A stretch of DNA of 36,986 nucleotides from a virus, in the IMG/VR virus record IMGVR_UViG_3300041809_000519, positions 1 through 36,986 of that record; one strand, written 5' to 3'. Below, one piece after another: positions 7,598-14,796 of the stretch (position 1 is its first letter; each line of letters begins with the position of its first letter). Below the pieces are notes generated by a model that was not told the origin of the DNA, ran no database searches, and saw only the letters and a program-made list of their open reading frames with translations. A program made the position numbers and the translations under genes.

Positions 7598-8205
7598 TGC
7601 AGCCGATCGACTACATCACGAGAGCGCGCGTGCCGGCGACCCTAGAGCCGCAAAAGTTTGGCCCATGGACGATTATTCGCGCGGATATTCGAGAGTCAAT
7701 TCCCATTTTCGTCTCCTGGGTTGGATTCGAGACCATGACTATGCTTTGTCGATACACGACTGCGACGATGCACAAAGAGCACGGCGAGGTTGTCATGGAG
7801 GATTCTCTTCGCGAGCTCCGGAGGCATCTTCCAATATGGCTGCACGCGCGCGGCCGCATTCTGGTCACCGGGCTCGGACTCGGCTGCGTTGTGCGCGGTT
7901 TGCTGGCATCGCCAGACGTCGAACACATCACCGTGATCGAGATCGATGAGCGCATCATCCGCGTGGTCGGAAAGGAATTCGAGCGCAACGATCGGGTTCG
8001 AATGATTCACGGCGACGCTTTGACGGTCAAATTGGAAGACAAATTTGATTTTGCTTGGCACGACATCTGGACCGAAGGCAACGAGCACCTGCAGGTTCTG
8101 CACGTGAGGTTGATTAAACGCTTTCACCCGCGGTGCCAGATGCAGGGCGCATGGCTGTTGCCCAGGATGTTCAAGCGGAAAGCGCCCGAGTGGATGATCG
8201 GCTGA
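7597..8205 (+). CDS. SAM-dependent methyltransferase-like protein (spermidine synthase type fold)
   Basis: The 202-residue protein shows a class I Rossmann methyltransferase core: ILVTGLGLGCVVRGLL (motif I, about residues 88-103), VEHITVIEIDERII with the acidic residue that would hold the ribose of SAM, and VRMIHGDAL. The wording is closest to spermidine synthase-type proteins, which use the same fold but not always methylate. No DNA-methyltransferase motif such as DPPY or NPPY is present; the spot after the last core strand reads FAWHDIW. The target is unknown: a small molecule, protein or host factor is as likely as DNA. Confidence 0.75.
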   Translation: MQPIDYITRARVPATLEPQKFGPWTIIRADIRESIPIFVSWVGFETMTMLCRYTTATMHKEHGEVVMEDSLRELRRHLPIWLHARGRILVTGLGLGCVVRGLLASPDVEHITVIEIDERIIRVVGKEFERNDRVRMIHGDALTVKLEDKFDFAWHDIWTEGNEHLQVLHVRLIKRFHPRCQMQGAWLLPRMFKRKAPEWMIG

Positions 8206-8206
8206 C

Positions 8207-8917
8207 ATGGACACCATGGGGATGCATATAATTTCGAAGCCAACAGGGATTCGCTCGGAGCTCATCGCGTCGTATGACGTTCCAAGGCTGTTCTTTTCTG
8301 GCGTTCCAAAGCTATCGCCGGTCAAAAGAAGCAGCGAGCTCGGCGCATTGATGTGGTATTCGGCGCAGTGTCGCCGCATGGGGCATACGAAGAGGATTCT
8401 TATGGACACAGACGCTTTAGTGGAACGATGGGCTAAGGTCATTATCGGCCTAGCGACCGCTCACGACAAAGACGAAGCCGATCGCTACGAGGCAGCGATC
8501 GAACAGTGCTTGACGCCGATTCTGTCCGCTCCAATCAAACAGGTGCGCGACTTCTATCCGAAGCTGCTGACCAGGCTCAAGAATGACCCGAGCATTCCAT
8601 TCTTAGTCTGGCGCGGATACGAAATCTGGATTGAGCAGATTCTATCGAAGGCTCCAGATGAAGACATCAAACAATTGAAAACCGATCTGGCGCGGGAGAT
8701 CACAGAGCTCGTCGAGCAGGACGTTAAGGATCAAATCCCCGAGCAGTTGATGCGCGCTCTTCAGTGGCGCCGGCCTGAAGTGCTCGAGAAGGTTAAGACA
8801 GAAGTTGTCAGGGCTAAAGAGCGAAACGAGCCCGTGCGATTGGTTGGCCGCGAAAGTTGCCTATTTATGGAAGTGGGCGGAGAGGACGGCGATCCGGCCG
8901 TGTGCGTGCAGATATGA
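8207..8917 (+). CDS. Hypothetical protein, helical
   Basis: A 236-residue frame. The first 65 residues are of mixed character; from MDTDALVERWAKVI (ATG at 8403, preceded by AGAGGA) the protein is mostly alpha-helical and acidic, with a long heptad-like stretch EDIKQLKTDLAREITELVEQ. Two starts are possible: ATG at 8207, two bases after the previous stop, or ATG at 8403 giving about 171 residues. The full form fits the close packing of the block better. No domain recognised. It ends in ATGA with the next gene. Confidence 0.6.
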   Translation: MDTMGMHIISKPTGIRSELIASYDVPRLFFSGVPKLSPVKRSSELGALMWYSAQCRRMGHTKRILMDTDALVERWAKVIIGLATAHDKDEADRYEAAIEQCLTPILSAPIKQVRDFYPKLLTRLKNDPSIPFLVWRGYEIWIEQILSKAPDEDIKQLKTDLAREITELVEQDVKDQIPEQLMRALQWRRPEVLEKVKTEVVRAKERNEPVRLVGRESCLFMEVGGEDGDPAVCVQI

Positions 8918-9132
8918 GTGGATGGAGAGACAAAGCAACGAAGGCGCATAAACTGATCGCGCTGGTGATCAAGGAAGTCCCAAGGCAAAGCCCCTCCTGG
9001 CTGGAGTTGATGGTTGCCAAAGCCAAACTCGAAGAGGCGCGAGAGGAACTCACCGATTCGCTTTCCATATTGAACGCATTGCCATCAGTGCGGGAAGCTA
9101 GCAAGCACATCACAGTGAGGCCAGCGCGATGA
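8914..9132 (+). CDS. Hypothetical small helical protein
   Basis: A 72-residue protein, MSGWRDKATKAHKLIALVIK onward, almost entirely helical with many Glu, Ala and Lys (KAKLEEAREELTDSL). ATGA junctions at both ends. No family recognised. Confidence 0.65.
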   Translation: MSGWRDKATKAHKLIALVIKEVPRQSPSWLELMVAKAKLEEAREELTDSLSILNALPSVREASKHITVRPAR

Positions 9133-9425
9133 ATGATTTAGAAATTGTTTGTACGACAGCCGAACGCTTCGCCGCTGTGCGCGCTCTCTGGTACGCAGTG
9201 GTAGAAGAGCAGCGTAGATTTCTCGTGGTGTTTTGGGACAAAAACTATTACATGTTTTCTCCGATTATTCATGTCGGCTGTCCCAATTTCGAAAACATCT
9301 TGGATGGCATCACCATCGAATGGGGAAAATACTGGAGACGATTGACCGCACCATACTTCACAGCCGGAGCGCCGATCGCCGCGCCGCAAATTATAGGCAA
9401 CGGGCCGGAGGATAGAGAGAAATGA
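9129..9425 (+). CDS. Hypothetical small protein, aromatic-rich
   Basis: A 98-residue protein with an unusual number of Trp, Tyr and Phe (RFLVVFWDKNYYMFSPII, WGKYWRRL), suggesting a compact beta-rich domain. The end is Pro/Ala-rich. ATGA coupled on both sides. Function not recognised. Confidence 0.65.
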   Translation: MNDLEIVCTTAERFAAVRALWYAVVEEQRRFLVVFWDKNYYMFSPIIHVGCPNFENILDGITIEWGKYWRRLTAPYFTAGAPIAAPQIIGNGPEDREK

Positions 9426-9919
9426 GCGACGGAAAAGCACCGGAACCAACCGAAGCCGACATCCAGCGCGCGGCGATCGCAACGGCGAGAGAAGTATACT
9501 CAGCCTCCGATGGCCGTCTCACTGTGGCGTTTTACCGGCGCCTGTGCGCGCGTGGCACCATCGGCGCGATCGCAATGAACCTCATGCGAGCTCAGAAGAC
9601 ATCCTCGCGTGCGAAGGCATATCGCGGCCGTCAATACAGGAACGCCAGCTACGACACAAAAAACTATTCGCTGGTTCAATTGTGCTCGGCTCTCTCGGCC
9701 GATCCTTGCGGCCTGGTATGGGGCTGGGAAAACGATGACGCGACGCCTGGATTTCCATGGGTTCTTTACGTCGATCTCCCGACCGGCCAGGTGTCATTCC
9801 ATTCTTCCGATCGCGGCATGGGACCAATTTATCTGCGCCCGTGGGACGGCGTGCGCGGCGCCAGCGAAGATCGCATTCTTGCATTTTGTGACTCGATTCT
9901 TAAGGGTGACCAGCAATGA
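9422..9919 (+). CDS. Conserved phage hypothetical protein
   Basis: A 165-residue protein. The C-terminal part GFPWVLYVDLPTGQVSFHS...GPIYLRPWDGVRGASEDRIL is a wording I recognise from conserved proteins of unknown function in phages and prophages, usually with the same LYVDLPTGQVSFH core. The middle contains AKAYRGRQYRNASYDTKNYS, basic and probably exposed. No catalytic motif stands out. It lies upstream of the Rad50-like gene in the coupled chain (ATGA both sides). Confidence 0.7.
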   Translation: MSDGKAPEPTEADIQRAAIATAREVYSASDGRLTVAFYRRLCARGTIGAIAMNLMRAQKTSSRAKAYRGRQYRNASYDTKNYSLVQLCSALSADPCGLVWGWENDDATPGFPWVLYVDLPTGQVSFHSSDRGMGPIYLRPWDGVRGASEDRILAFCDSILKGDQQ

Positions 9920-10116
9920 TTCTCATGTTGACGCGCAAGGATTTGGTCAACCTGGTGCGCGGCTGCTCACCGCCAGTCGAAGTGTTCGATCATCCGCTTG
10001 TGAAGCCGCATTACGAATACTGCGACCACCCGCAGCGGCAATACTGGACCGGACTCGAGCAGATGACAGAGGCCGAGCTCTGGACCCTCTACCTGATTTG
10101 CGTACCTCGAACCTGA
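9916..10116 (+). CDS. Hypothetical small protein
   Basis: A 66-residue protein, MILMLTRKDLVNLVRGCSPP onward, with a helical C terminus (MTEAELWTLYLICVP). ATGA overlap with the preceding gene. Its TGA forms the first bases of the TGAAAGGA site that serves the Rad50-like gene, so the two are likely coupled. No family recognised. Confidence 0.65.
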   Translation: MILMLTRKDLVNLVRGCSPPVEVFDHPLVKPHYEYCDHPQRQYWTGLEQMTEAELWTLYLICVPRT

Positions 10117-10121
10117 AAGGA
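10114..10121 (+). promoter_or_regulatory. Stop-embedded ribosome-binding site TGAAAGGA
   Basis: The stop codon of the preceding gene is the first three bases of TGAAAGGA, leaving four bases before the ATG at 10126. The same octamer, placed four to five bases from an ATG, recurs at 1617-1624, 12019-12026 and 15365-15372. It fits a strong Shine-Dalgarno site (AAAGGA) suited to reinitiation. Confidence 0.7.
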
Positions 10122-10125
10122 CTTC

Positions 10126-12021
10126 ATGCATCTCGACAATCTCCGCATTCAGAACATCCGCAATATCTCTGACGCCACGCTGGGCATGAAAGGTGCCAAG
10201 CTGGTGGTCATCAAAGGCAAGAATCACGAAGGCAAAACCAGCGTTGCGCAGTCGATCAGCCTCTTGTTCTGCCCATCAACCGATGGCCTCGATCCGCTCG
10301 GCCGCGGATTTGCCATCAAGATCAAGCGCGATCAACCGAAGGGGATCATAACCGGAGACATCACCGGAACAACCCACACCGTTCGCCGCACGGTCACACT
10401 CAATCGGACGCAAACCGGCCGCGACCCGAAGATGGTATGCCTCGACGATGAGGACTGGATTCCACTACCATTCGGAAAGTTTTTGCAAGACAATCAGATG
10501 GCGATCATGGTCGCGCTCAATACGGACCATTTTCTTTTTGAACTCAATGAGGCTGATCAGAAGGCGCTGCTCTCGGCCCAGGTTCTACCGGCCACACACA
10601 CTTTTCCGCCCGACAAGATCACATTGGTTAATCGGTATCTTGGCGAAGGCGCCATTGACTTCAGCGGCGATCCACTGAGAGTTATCGAGAAAGCATACAA
10701 GAAACTTTTCGATGAACGAACGATCGCCAATCGACAGGTGCGTGACTATGTGATCCCTGATCCCGTGGAGAAACCAGCCAACGCCGGATCACTGGCCGAC
10801 CTTGAGAAGTCCCTGAGAGAAGTACGAGCTCAAGAGATGCAGCTTGAGGCCGACCAGCAAAAGCAGACACGCCGGTTATCCGAAGCCAATGCGAAGCGCG
10901 CGCGTCTCGACGAGAGAATCAAGACTGTCCGCGACGATCTACGTGGGCTTGATGAAAAGTTGAATGCTGCCGTGGCGTACATCCTTTCAGATGCCAAGCA
11001 TAAGGAGATGACGGCGCTCTCTGCGAAGAGCAAGACGCTCGCAACGCTTACTGAGAAGCATCGCAACCTCACCGCAGATATCGAGGCAAAGGGCAAAGCG
11101 ATAGCCAGGCTCAATGACGTACTGGAATTGGGCAAGGCGTGCCCTACCTGCGGACAGGCGATCGACGAAACTGCAATAGTTGGGATCATCAACCAGGAAT
11201 TCGAAGACAAAACGAAAATGAAACGGGACGACGACGCTGTCTGGCAAGAGATGAAGAGCCTCGGCGACATCGACGGCGCCACGACCGCTCTTTTCAAACA
11301 TGACCAGGCGCTGCAAGAGAAAGCGCGACTCGAGGGAATGATCGCCGAAAAGAATCGCTTGCTCACAAGCACAAGGGAGGAGCTTGGAAAACTTCCCACA
11401 GCGCCGAAGGGCGACGATGAATACGGGCCGGCAATCACCGAAGCAAGAAGAAAGATCGACGAACTTCAACTTCAGATACGCCCGATGATCGCGGCCGAGG
11501 AGCGGGTGAAAGAGATCGCCGAGAAAAAGAAGGCACTGGAAAAGCTGCAAACGAAGGCCAAAGACCTGGATGACCTGGTCAAATACTTTGACAAAGACGG
11601 GATCAAAGCGACCTTGATCGCGGAGCACATCGGCGCATTTACGAAGCAATTGAATATAGTGCTTGCGGAGTGGGGATATTCCTGCGCATTCAACATCGAT
11701 CCGTATGAATTTATTGTCACCGACACCATGGGCATAGCTTCGCCTGTCAAAGAGCTCTCCGGATCGGAGCGGCTGATGTTCACCATGGCGATGCAGTGCG
11801 CCGTAAGCGCCGCCTGTGGCTTCAAGATCATAGTTTGCGATCGCATCGACACGTTTCTTCCGGCAGAGAGAGCAAACGTCGGAAACTGTCTTTGGAAGAT
11901 GCTCGATCAAAAGATTCTCGACCAGGTGTTTTTGCTGATCTCAGATGAATCCACCAATGCATCGACCATGGCTGGCACCATGTACTTCGGCGTCGAGAAG
12001 GGCAACGTGAAGCAACTGTGA
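10126..12021 (+). CDS. Rad50/SbcC-like SMC-type ATPase
   Basis: The 631-residue product has the head-coil-hook-coil-head layout of Rad50/SbcC: Walker A GKNHEGKTS (31-39), a first coiled coil (about 222-335), a zinc hook CPTCGQ (C339, C342), a second coiled coil (about 355-485), the ABC signature LSGSE (544-548), and a Walker B KIIVCDRID (567-575). These proteins tether and process DNA ends, usually with an Mre11/SbcD nuclease; none is in the window, and the Cas4-like nuclease may be the partner. The coils are much shorter than in cellular Rad50, as is usual for phage versions. Odd point: the residue after the Walker B Asp, normally the catalytic Glu, is Arg (R573). Confidence 0.88.
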   Translation: MHLDNLRIQNIRNISDATLGMKGAKLVVIKGKNHEGKTSVAQSISLLFCPSTDGLDPLGRGFAIKIKRDQPKGIITGDITGTTHTVRRTVTLNRTQTGRDPKMVCLDDEDWIPLPFGKFLQDNQMAIMVALNTDHFLFELNEADQKALLSAQVLPATHTFPPDKITLVNRYLGEGAIDFSGDPLRVIEKAYKKLFDERTIANRQVRDYVIPDPVEKPANAGSLADLEKSLREVRAQEMQLEADQQKQTRRLSEANAKRARLDERIKTVRDDLRGLDEKLNAAVAYILSDAKHKEMTALSAKSKTLATLTEKHRNLTADIEAKGKAIARLNDVLELGKACPTCGQAIDETAIVGIINQEFEDKTKMKRDDDAVWQEMKSLGDIDGATTALFKHDQALQEKARLEGMIAEKNRLLTSTREELGKLPTAPKGDDEYGPAITEARRKIDELQLQIRPMIAAEERVKEIAEKKKALEKLQTKAKDLDDLVKYFDKDGIKATLIAEHIGAFTKQLNIVLAEWGYSCAFNIDPYEFIVTDTMGIASPVKELSGSERLMFTMAMQCAVSAACGFKIIVCDRIDTFLPAERANVGNCLWKMLDQKILDQVFLLISDESTNASTMAGTMYFGVEKGNVKQL

Positions 12022-12030
12022 AAGGAACCC

Positions 12031-12258
12031 ATGAAAAGTAAAAGTGATTTGCCTAATCCATCGCCGGTTTTGACGCACCTGTGGCGAGCGCACCTGAGCC
12101 TGGGCGGACGGAACAAGGAGTCATTCTTTTTCCGAGCACCTGATGACTGCTCAAATGCCAGCGTGATCGCCGGTATGATCGCCGACCAGAGCGCCTACAT
12201 CACGATGAGAGCGGCAAAGATCGTATCGATCGAGTGCATGGGAAGGCTCCTTAACTGA
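12031..12258 (+). CDS. Hypothetical small protein
   Basis: A 75-residue protein with TGAAAGGA ahead of its ATG. It reads MKSKSDLPNPSPVLTHLWRA and ends MRAAKIVSIECMGRLLN, with a central SFFFRAPDD. No recognised domain. Two bases separate its stop from the next ATG. Confidence 0.6.
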   Translation: MKSKSDLPNPSPVLTHLWRAHLSLGGRNKESFFFRAPDDCSNASVIAGMIADQSAYITMRAAKIVSIECMGRLLN

Positions 12259-12259
12259 C

Positions 12260-12451
12260 ATGGACGGTGAATCGAAACAATCTCGGATGCCGGTTCCAGA
12301 GCGGCGCGTGAGCCAACAGAATGCTCTCGCCGCGCTCTCGCACATTGGTCCAGATTTGCGAATGGAAGATGTGATGCGGCATATTTTTCCGGAGGAAGCG
12401 GAAAGGATTTACGACGCCGGCCGCTGGCCGTTTGGACCTCCCGTGGAATAA
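12260..12451 (+). CDS. Hypothetical small protein
   Basis: A 63-residue protein, MDGESKQSRMPVPERRVSQQ onward. The middle is helical (NALAALSHIGPDLRMEDVMR) and the C terminus is Pro-rich. No family recognised. Position and spacing support translation. Confidence 0.55.
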   Translation: MDGESKQSRMPVPERRVSQQNALAALSHIGPDLRMEDVMRHIFPEEAERIYDAGRWPFGPPVE

Positions 12452-12474
12452 GACACAATGGGGGAATGATCACA

Positions 12475-12675
12475 ATGAAGAAAGCATACCGCCTCGAAGT
12501 GCTCAAGGAATACGCCGACACTCTCAGTGATTTAATCACAGAGCTCGCCGGAGAAGCTGATTCCATTCTTGGCGACGAGGGCGCAAATAGCATGGGCGAT
12601 GACTTGATTTGGAATTCGCGCGCAGAGTCGGTCACAGATTGGCTGAAGAAAAACGGTATCAAAGTGAAGCGATGA
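12475..12675 (+). CDS. Hypothetical small protein
   Basis: A 66-residue protein starting MKKAYRLEVLKEYADTLSDL. The ATG at 12475 is preferred to the one at 12466 because GGGGGA at 12460-12465 is then eight to nine bases away; for the earlier ATG it would be adjacent. Mostly helical and acidic. Ends in ATGA with the next gene. Confidence 0.6.
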   Translation: MKKAYRLEVLKEYADTLSDLITELAGEADSILGDEGANSMGDDLIWNSRAESVTDWLKKNGIKVKR

Positions 12676-12866
12676 CAAGTCCAATCATCTATTACAAAGG
12701 CAGTGCAAACTCTTTCCTGGCGCGCTCCTGCGGTTTATGTGGCGCGTGGGTGGTTAATACGAATACGCACACCGCATGGCACCTGAAGAACGATCCCGCG
12801 GCTGCGAGGACGCAGGAGCCCATTCCAACTGCGCAGCCGCCAGACCATGTGATAGATAGGAAGTGA
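12672..12866 (+). CDS. Small zinc-knuckle-like protein
   Basis: A 64-residue protein with SCGLCGAW followed by THTAWH, a C-x2-C...H-x3-H pattern that could bind one zinc ion, then a Pro-rich end (PTAQPPDHVIDRK). ATGA overlap with the previous gene. No family named with certainty. Confidence 0.6.
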   Translation: MTSPIIYYKGSANSFLARSCGLCGAWVVNTNTHTAWHLKNDPAAARTQEPIPTAQPPDHVIDRK

Positions 12867-12867
12867 A

Positions 12868-13944
12868 ATGACCGAGCATCCGATCCTGTTTACGCCAGAT
12901 AACGTGCGCGCGATCCTCCAGGGGCGGAAGACGCAGACCAGGCGCGTCATGAAGCCACAGCCAGACCTCGTGTGCCGGATAACGGATGAACGTCTTGAGT
13001 GCTGCTATACTATTGGCCATGAAAACAAAATCCGGCGTACTGCTGAAACCAATCCCCGAATCGCCAAGCTCAGACTATATGGCGGGGCGAGATGGACAAA
13101 TTTACTCGCGAACAAAATACAAGGGATTTGGTCGGAAGGCTTTCGTGGACTGGTATCCATTGCGCGGCCGGAAGAGCAACAAGGGATATTTAACTGTGTC
13201 CTTGTGCCATCAAAACGTAAAGATTACAAAATCAGTCCACCGATTGATATGCAGCGCATTTCACGGCCCGCCTCCATCGAAGACATCCCAAGTTCGTCAT
13301 CTCGACGGAAGTCAATCGAACAATCGACCAAACAACTTGAAATGGGGCACGCAACTGGAGAACTGGATGGATCGCAAGCTTCACAACAAGCCCTATCACA
13401 ACGCGGTCTACAAGTTTACGAGAGAGGAGCGAGATCACATCCGGTGGGCGATCCGGCATGGTCTTTGCAGTCAAAGGCAAGCAGCGGCAATTCTGGGTTG
13501 TCGTCAGAGCTCCATTTCGCAAATGCTCCATACACCTTAGGTCATCATCTTTGGGTCCGCGAAACCTTTTGTCATCCGTGGTTAGGCGTCGATGATACTC
13601 TCTACCGCGCTAACATCACACCGCAAAACTTCGCTTGCAAAGAGCCTAAATGGACGCCAGCCATATTCATGCCGCGCGAGCTCAGCCGGATCATCCTCGA
13701 GATCACGAATGTTCGAGTCGAGCGGTTGCAGGAGACAAGCGCGGGCGATGCGCTCGCCGAAGGTGTCGAACCAGAATTTGTTCCAGGCTTCGACATCGAC
13801 ATTGATGGAAACCTATGGCCACCTGGAGAGATGAAAGCTAAAATGGCCTATCTCCATTTATGGGATTACATTAACCGCAAGACACACCCGTGGGCAAGCA
13901 ATCCGTGGGTGTGGGCGATCACGTTTAAGAGAATTCTCGAATAA
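12868..13944 (+). CDS. ASCH-type phage protein interrupted by an HNH gene insertion
   Basis: The 358-residue frame has two conserved ends of one family. Residues 1-33 (PILFTPDNVRAILQGRKTQTRRVMKPQPD) and residues 220-358 (LWVRETFCHPWLGVDDTLYRA, then PAIFMPRELSRIILEITNVR and WVWAITFKRI) match a widespread phage/prophage ASCH-like protein, sometimes labelled morphogenetic protein; ASCH domains resemble PUA folds and bind RNA or modified bases. Residues about 51-219 have no counterpart in the family, are Ser/Gln-rich and match the span of an HNH gene in another frame. The frame stays open through the insert, so either a long fusion protein is made or the gene is inactive. Confidence 0.7.
   Translation: MTEHPILFTPDNVRAILQGRKTQTRRVMKPQPDLVCRITDERLECCYTIGHENKIRRTAETNPRIAKLRLYGGARWTNLLANKIQGIWSEGFRGLVSIARPEEQQGIFNCVLVPSKRKDYKISPPIDMQRISRPASIEDIPSSSSRRKSIEQSTKQLEMGHATGELDGSQASQQALSQRGLQVYERGARSHPVGDPAWSLQSKASSGNSGLSSELHFANAPYTLGHHLWVRETFCHPWLGVDDTLYRANITPQNFACKEPKWTPAIFMPRELSRIILEITNVRVERLQETSAGDALAEGVEPEFVPGFDIDIDGNLWPPGEMKAKMAYLHLWDYINRKTHPWASNPWVWAITFKRILE
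13003..13011 (+). promoter_or_regulatory. Candidate extended -10 promoter for the HNH gene
   Basis: TGCTATACT matches the extended -10 pattern TGnTATAAT with one mismatch. Transcription starting about seven bases on would begin at or next to the ATG at 13019, giving a leaderless mRNA; this would explain why no ribosome-binding site precedes it. No -35 element is seen at 17 bases. A weak call resting on pattern alone. Confidence 0.35.
13019..13540 (+). CDS. HNH homing endonuclease nested in the ASCH gene
   Basis: The 173-residue product starts with a NUMOD4-like segment (PSSDYMAGRDGQIYSR), continues with an HNH core (SVHRLICSAFHG with H74, VRHLDGSQSNNRPNNLKWGT with H94 and N105-N106), and ends in a helix-turn-helix (LCSQRQAAAILGCRQSSISQ). 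That order is typical of phage homing endonucleases: DNA-binding modules flanking a nickase. It sits in another frame inside the ASCH gene and spans nearly the whole insertion, leaving no room for a group I intron core. No Shine-Dalgarno is visible upstream; an extended -10-like element ends eight bases before the ATG. Confidence 0.8.
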   Translation: MKTKSGVLLKPIPESPSSDYMAGRDGQIYSRTKYKGFGRKAFVDWYPLRGRKSNKGYLTVSLCHQNVKITKSVHRLICSAFHGPPPSKTSQVRHLDGSQSNNRPNNLKWGTQLENWMDRKLHNKPYHNAVYKFTREERDHIRWAIRHGLCSQRQAAAILGCRQSSISQMLHTP

Positions 13945-13945
13945 G

Positions 13946-14365
13946 ATGACGAAGACAACCGCCAAGTCGAAGCCCATCGTCCTGTGCCCGTATTGCGACG
14001 CCATGGCGGAGCTCGTCGACGACACCCAGGTATACCAGCGCAGCTACAGCGGCAAGGTGTGGCTGTGTCGGCCGTGCAAAGCGTGGGTCGGATGCCACAA
14101 GAACTCGAAAAATCACATTCCCCTCGGGCGCCTGGCCACGGCCGAGCTCAGGAGACTCAAGATCGAGGCTCACGACCTTTTTGATCCTCTCTGGCGCGCC
14201 GCAATCAGGCTTAGAGGATGGTCCCAGGCCCACGCTCGCGGCAAAGCATACTCCTGGCTGGCGCAGAAGATGGGAATCCCGCGTGAAGAATGCCACATAG
14301 GAATGTTCAACGAGGAGCGGGTCAAACTTGCGATCTCTGTGCTAAAAAAGAGGGAACCTGTATGA
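13946..14365 (+). CDS. DUF3268-type zinc-binding phage protein
   Basis: The 139-residue protein matches the DUF3268 family: CPYCDAMAELVDDTQVYQRS, WLCRPCKAWVGCH, LGRLATAELRRLK, then AYSWLAQKMGIPREECHIGMF. The four N-terminal cysteines (CPYC, CRPC) form a zinc ribbon, and the conserved helix is typical of these small phage proteins. Its function is not established. It follows the ASCH gene and is coupled by ATGA to the next. Confidence 0.85.
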   Translation: MTKTTAKSKPIVLCPYCDAMAELVDDTQVYQRSYSGKVWLCRPCKAWVGCHKNSKNHIPLGRLATAELRRLKIEAHDLFDPLWRAAIRLRGWSQAHARGKAYSWLAQKMGIPREECHIGMFNEERVKLAISVLKKREPV

Positions 14366-14571
14366 AAGAACTAGAAAGCCTCCGAAGCATCGCGCGGCGC
14401 CTGGTCGCGGATTATCGGCGCCGGCACGGGATCGTAAACGACGCCGCGGACGCGAGTCGATACGCCGTCGAAGCAATCTTTCATCCAGACCACGCACCGG
14501 CAGATCGTTTCTATATGCGCCTTACCGCGAAGGATCGTCTATTTCTCAAGGTAATGCGAATTCAACCATGA
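14362..14571 (+). CDS. Hypothetical small basic protein
   Basis: A 69-residue protein, MKELESLRSIARRLVADYRR onward, with an Arg-rich amphipathic N-terminal helix and a C-terminal RLTAKDRLFLKVMRIQP. ATGA overlap with the DUF3268 gene. No family recognised. Confidence 0.6.
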   Translation: MKELESLRSIARRLVADYRRRHGIVNDAADASRYAVEAIFHPDHAPADRFYMRLTAKDRLFLKVMRIQP

Positions 14572-14583
14572 TCGGAGATCACA

Positions 14584-14796
14584 ATGTCGAATTGTCCAGT
14601 ATCCCACGGAACAGGCCCGCGGCCTGGCGAGCACTTTGAAGTCTCATGCCTCGGCGGAGACCATACCGATCCAAACAAGCGAACCGTCGTAGGATGGACA
14701 TCCAAGGAAGACGGCGGACGCTTGGTCGCGATGGTAAACAAGCATCCCGTCTGGAACAGCCCCGAGGTTCGCGATCTGCGCAAGGAAAAAAAGTAG
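14584..14796 (+). CDS. Hypothetical small protein
   Basis: A 70-residue protein starting MSNCPVSHGTGPRPGEHFEV. Cys4, His8, Cys22 and His27 could form a metal site, but the spacing fits no motif I can name. The stop TAG directly touches the ATG of the HNH gene that follows. Confidence 0.55.
   Translation: MSNCPVSHGTGPRPGEHFEVSCLGGDHTDPNKRTVVGWTSKEDGGRLVAMVNKHPVWNSPEVRDLRKEKK

Noticed and set aside
7696-8442. 248-codon frame on the - strand across the methyltransferase-like gene
   Set aside because: The + strand product shows a Rossmann core and ATGA/TGATG junctions; no domain is seen on the - strand.
10987-11910. Open frame of 307 codons on the - strand inside the Rad50-like gene
   Set aside because: The + strand frame has complete ATPase motifs and coupling; the - strand product is Cys/Arg/His-rich without any domain, typical of a shadow of a GC-skewed coding frame.
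13018-13540. Group I intron in the ASCH gene
   Set aside because: The HNH coding sequence takes up almost the whole insert, leaving no room for the conserved intron core, and the ASCH frame runs through without a splice.
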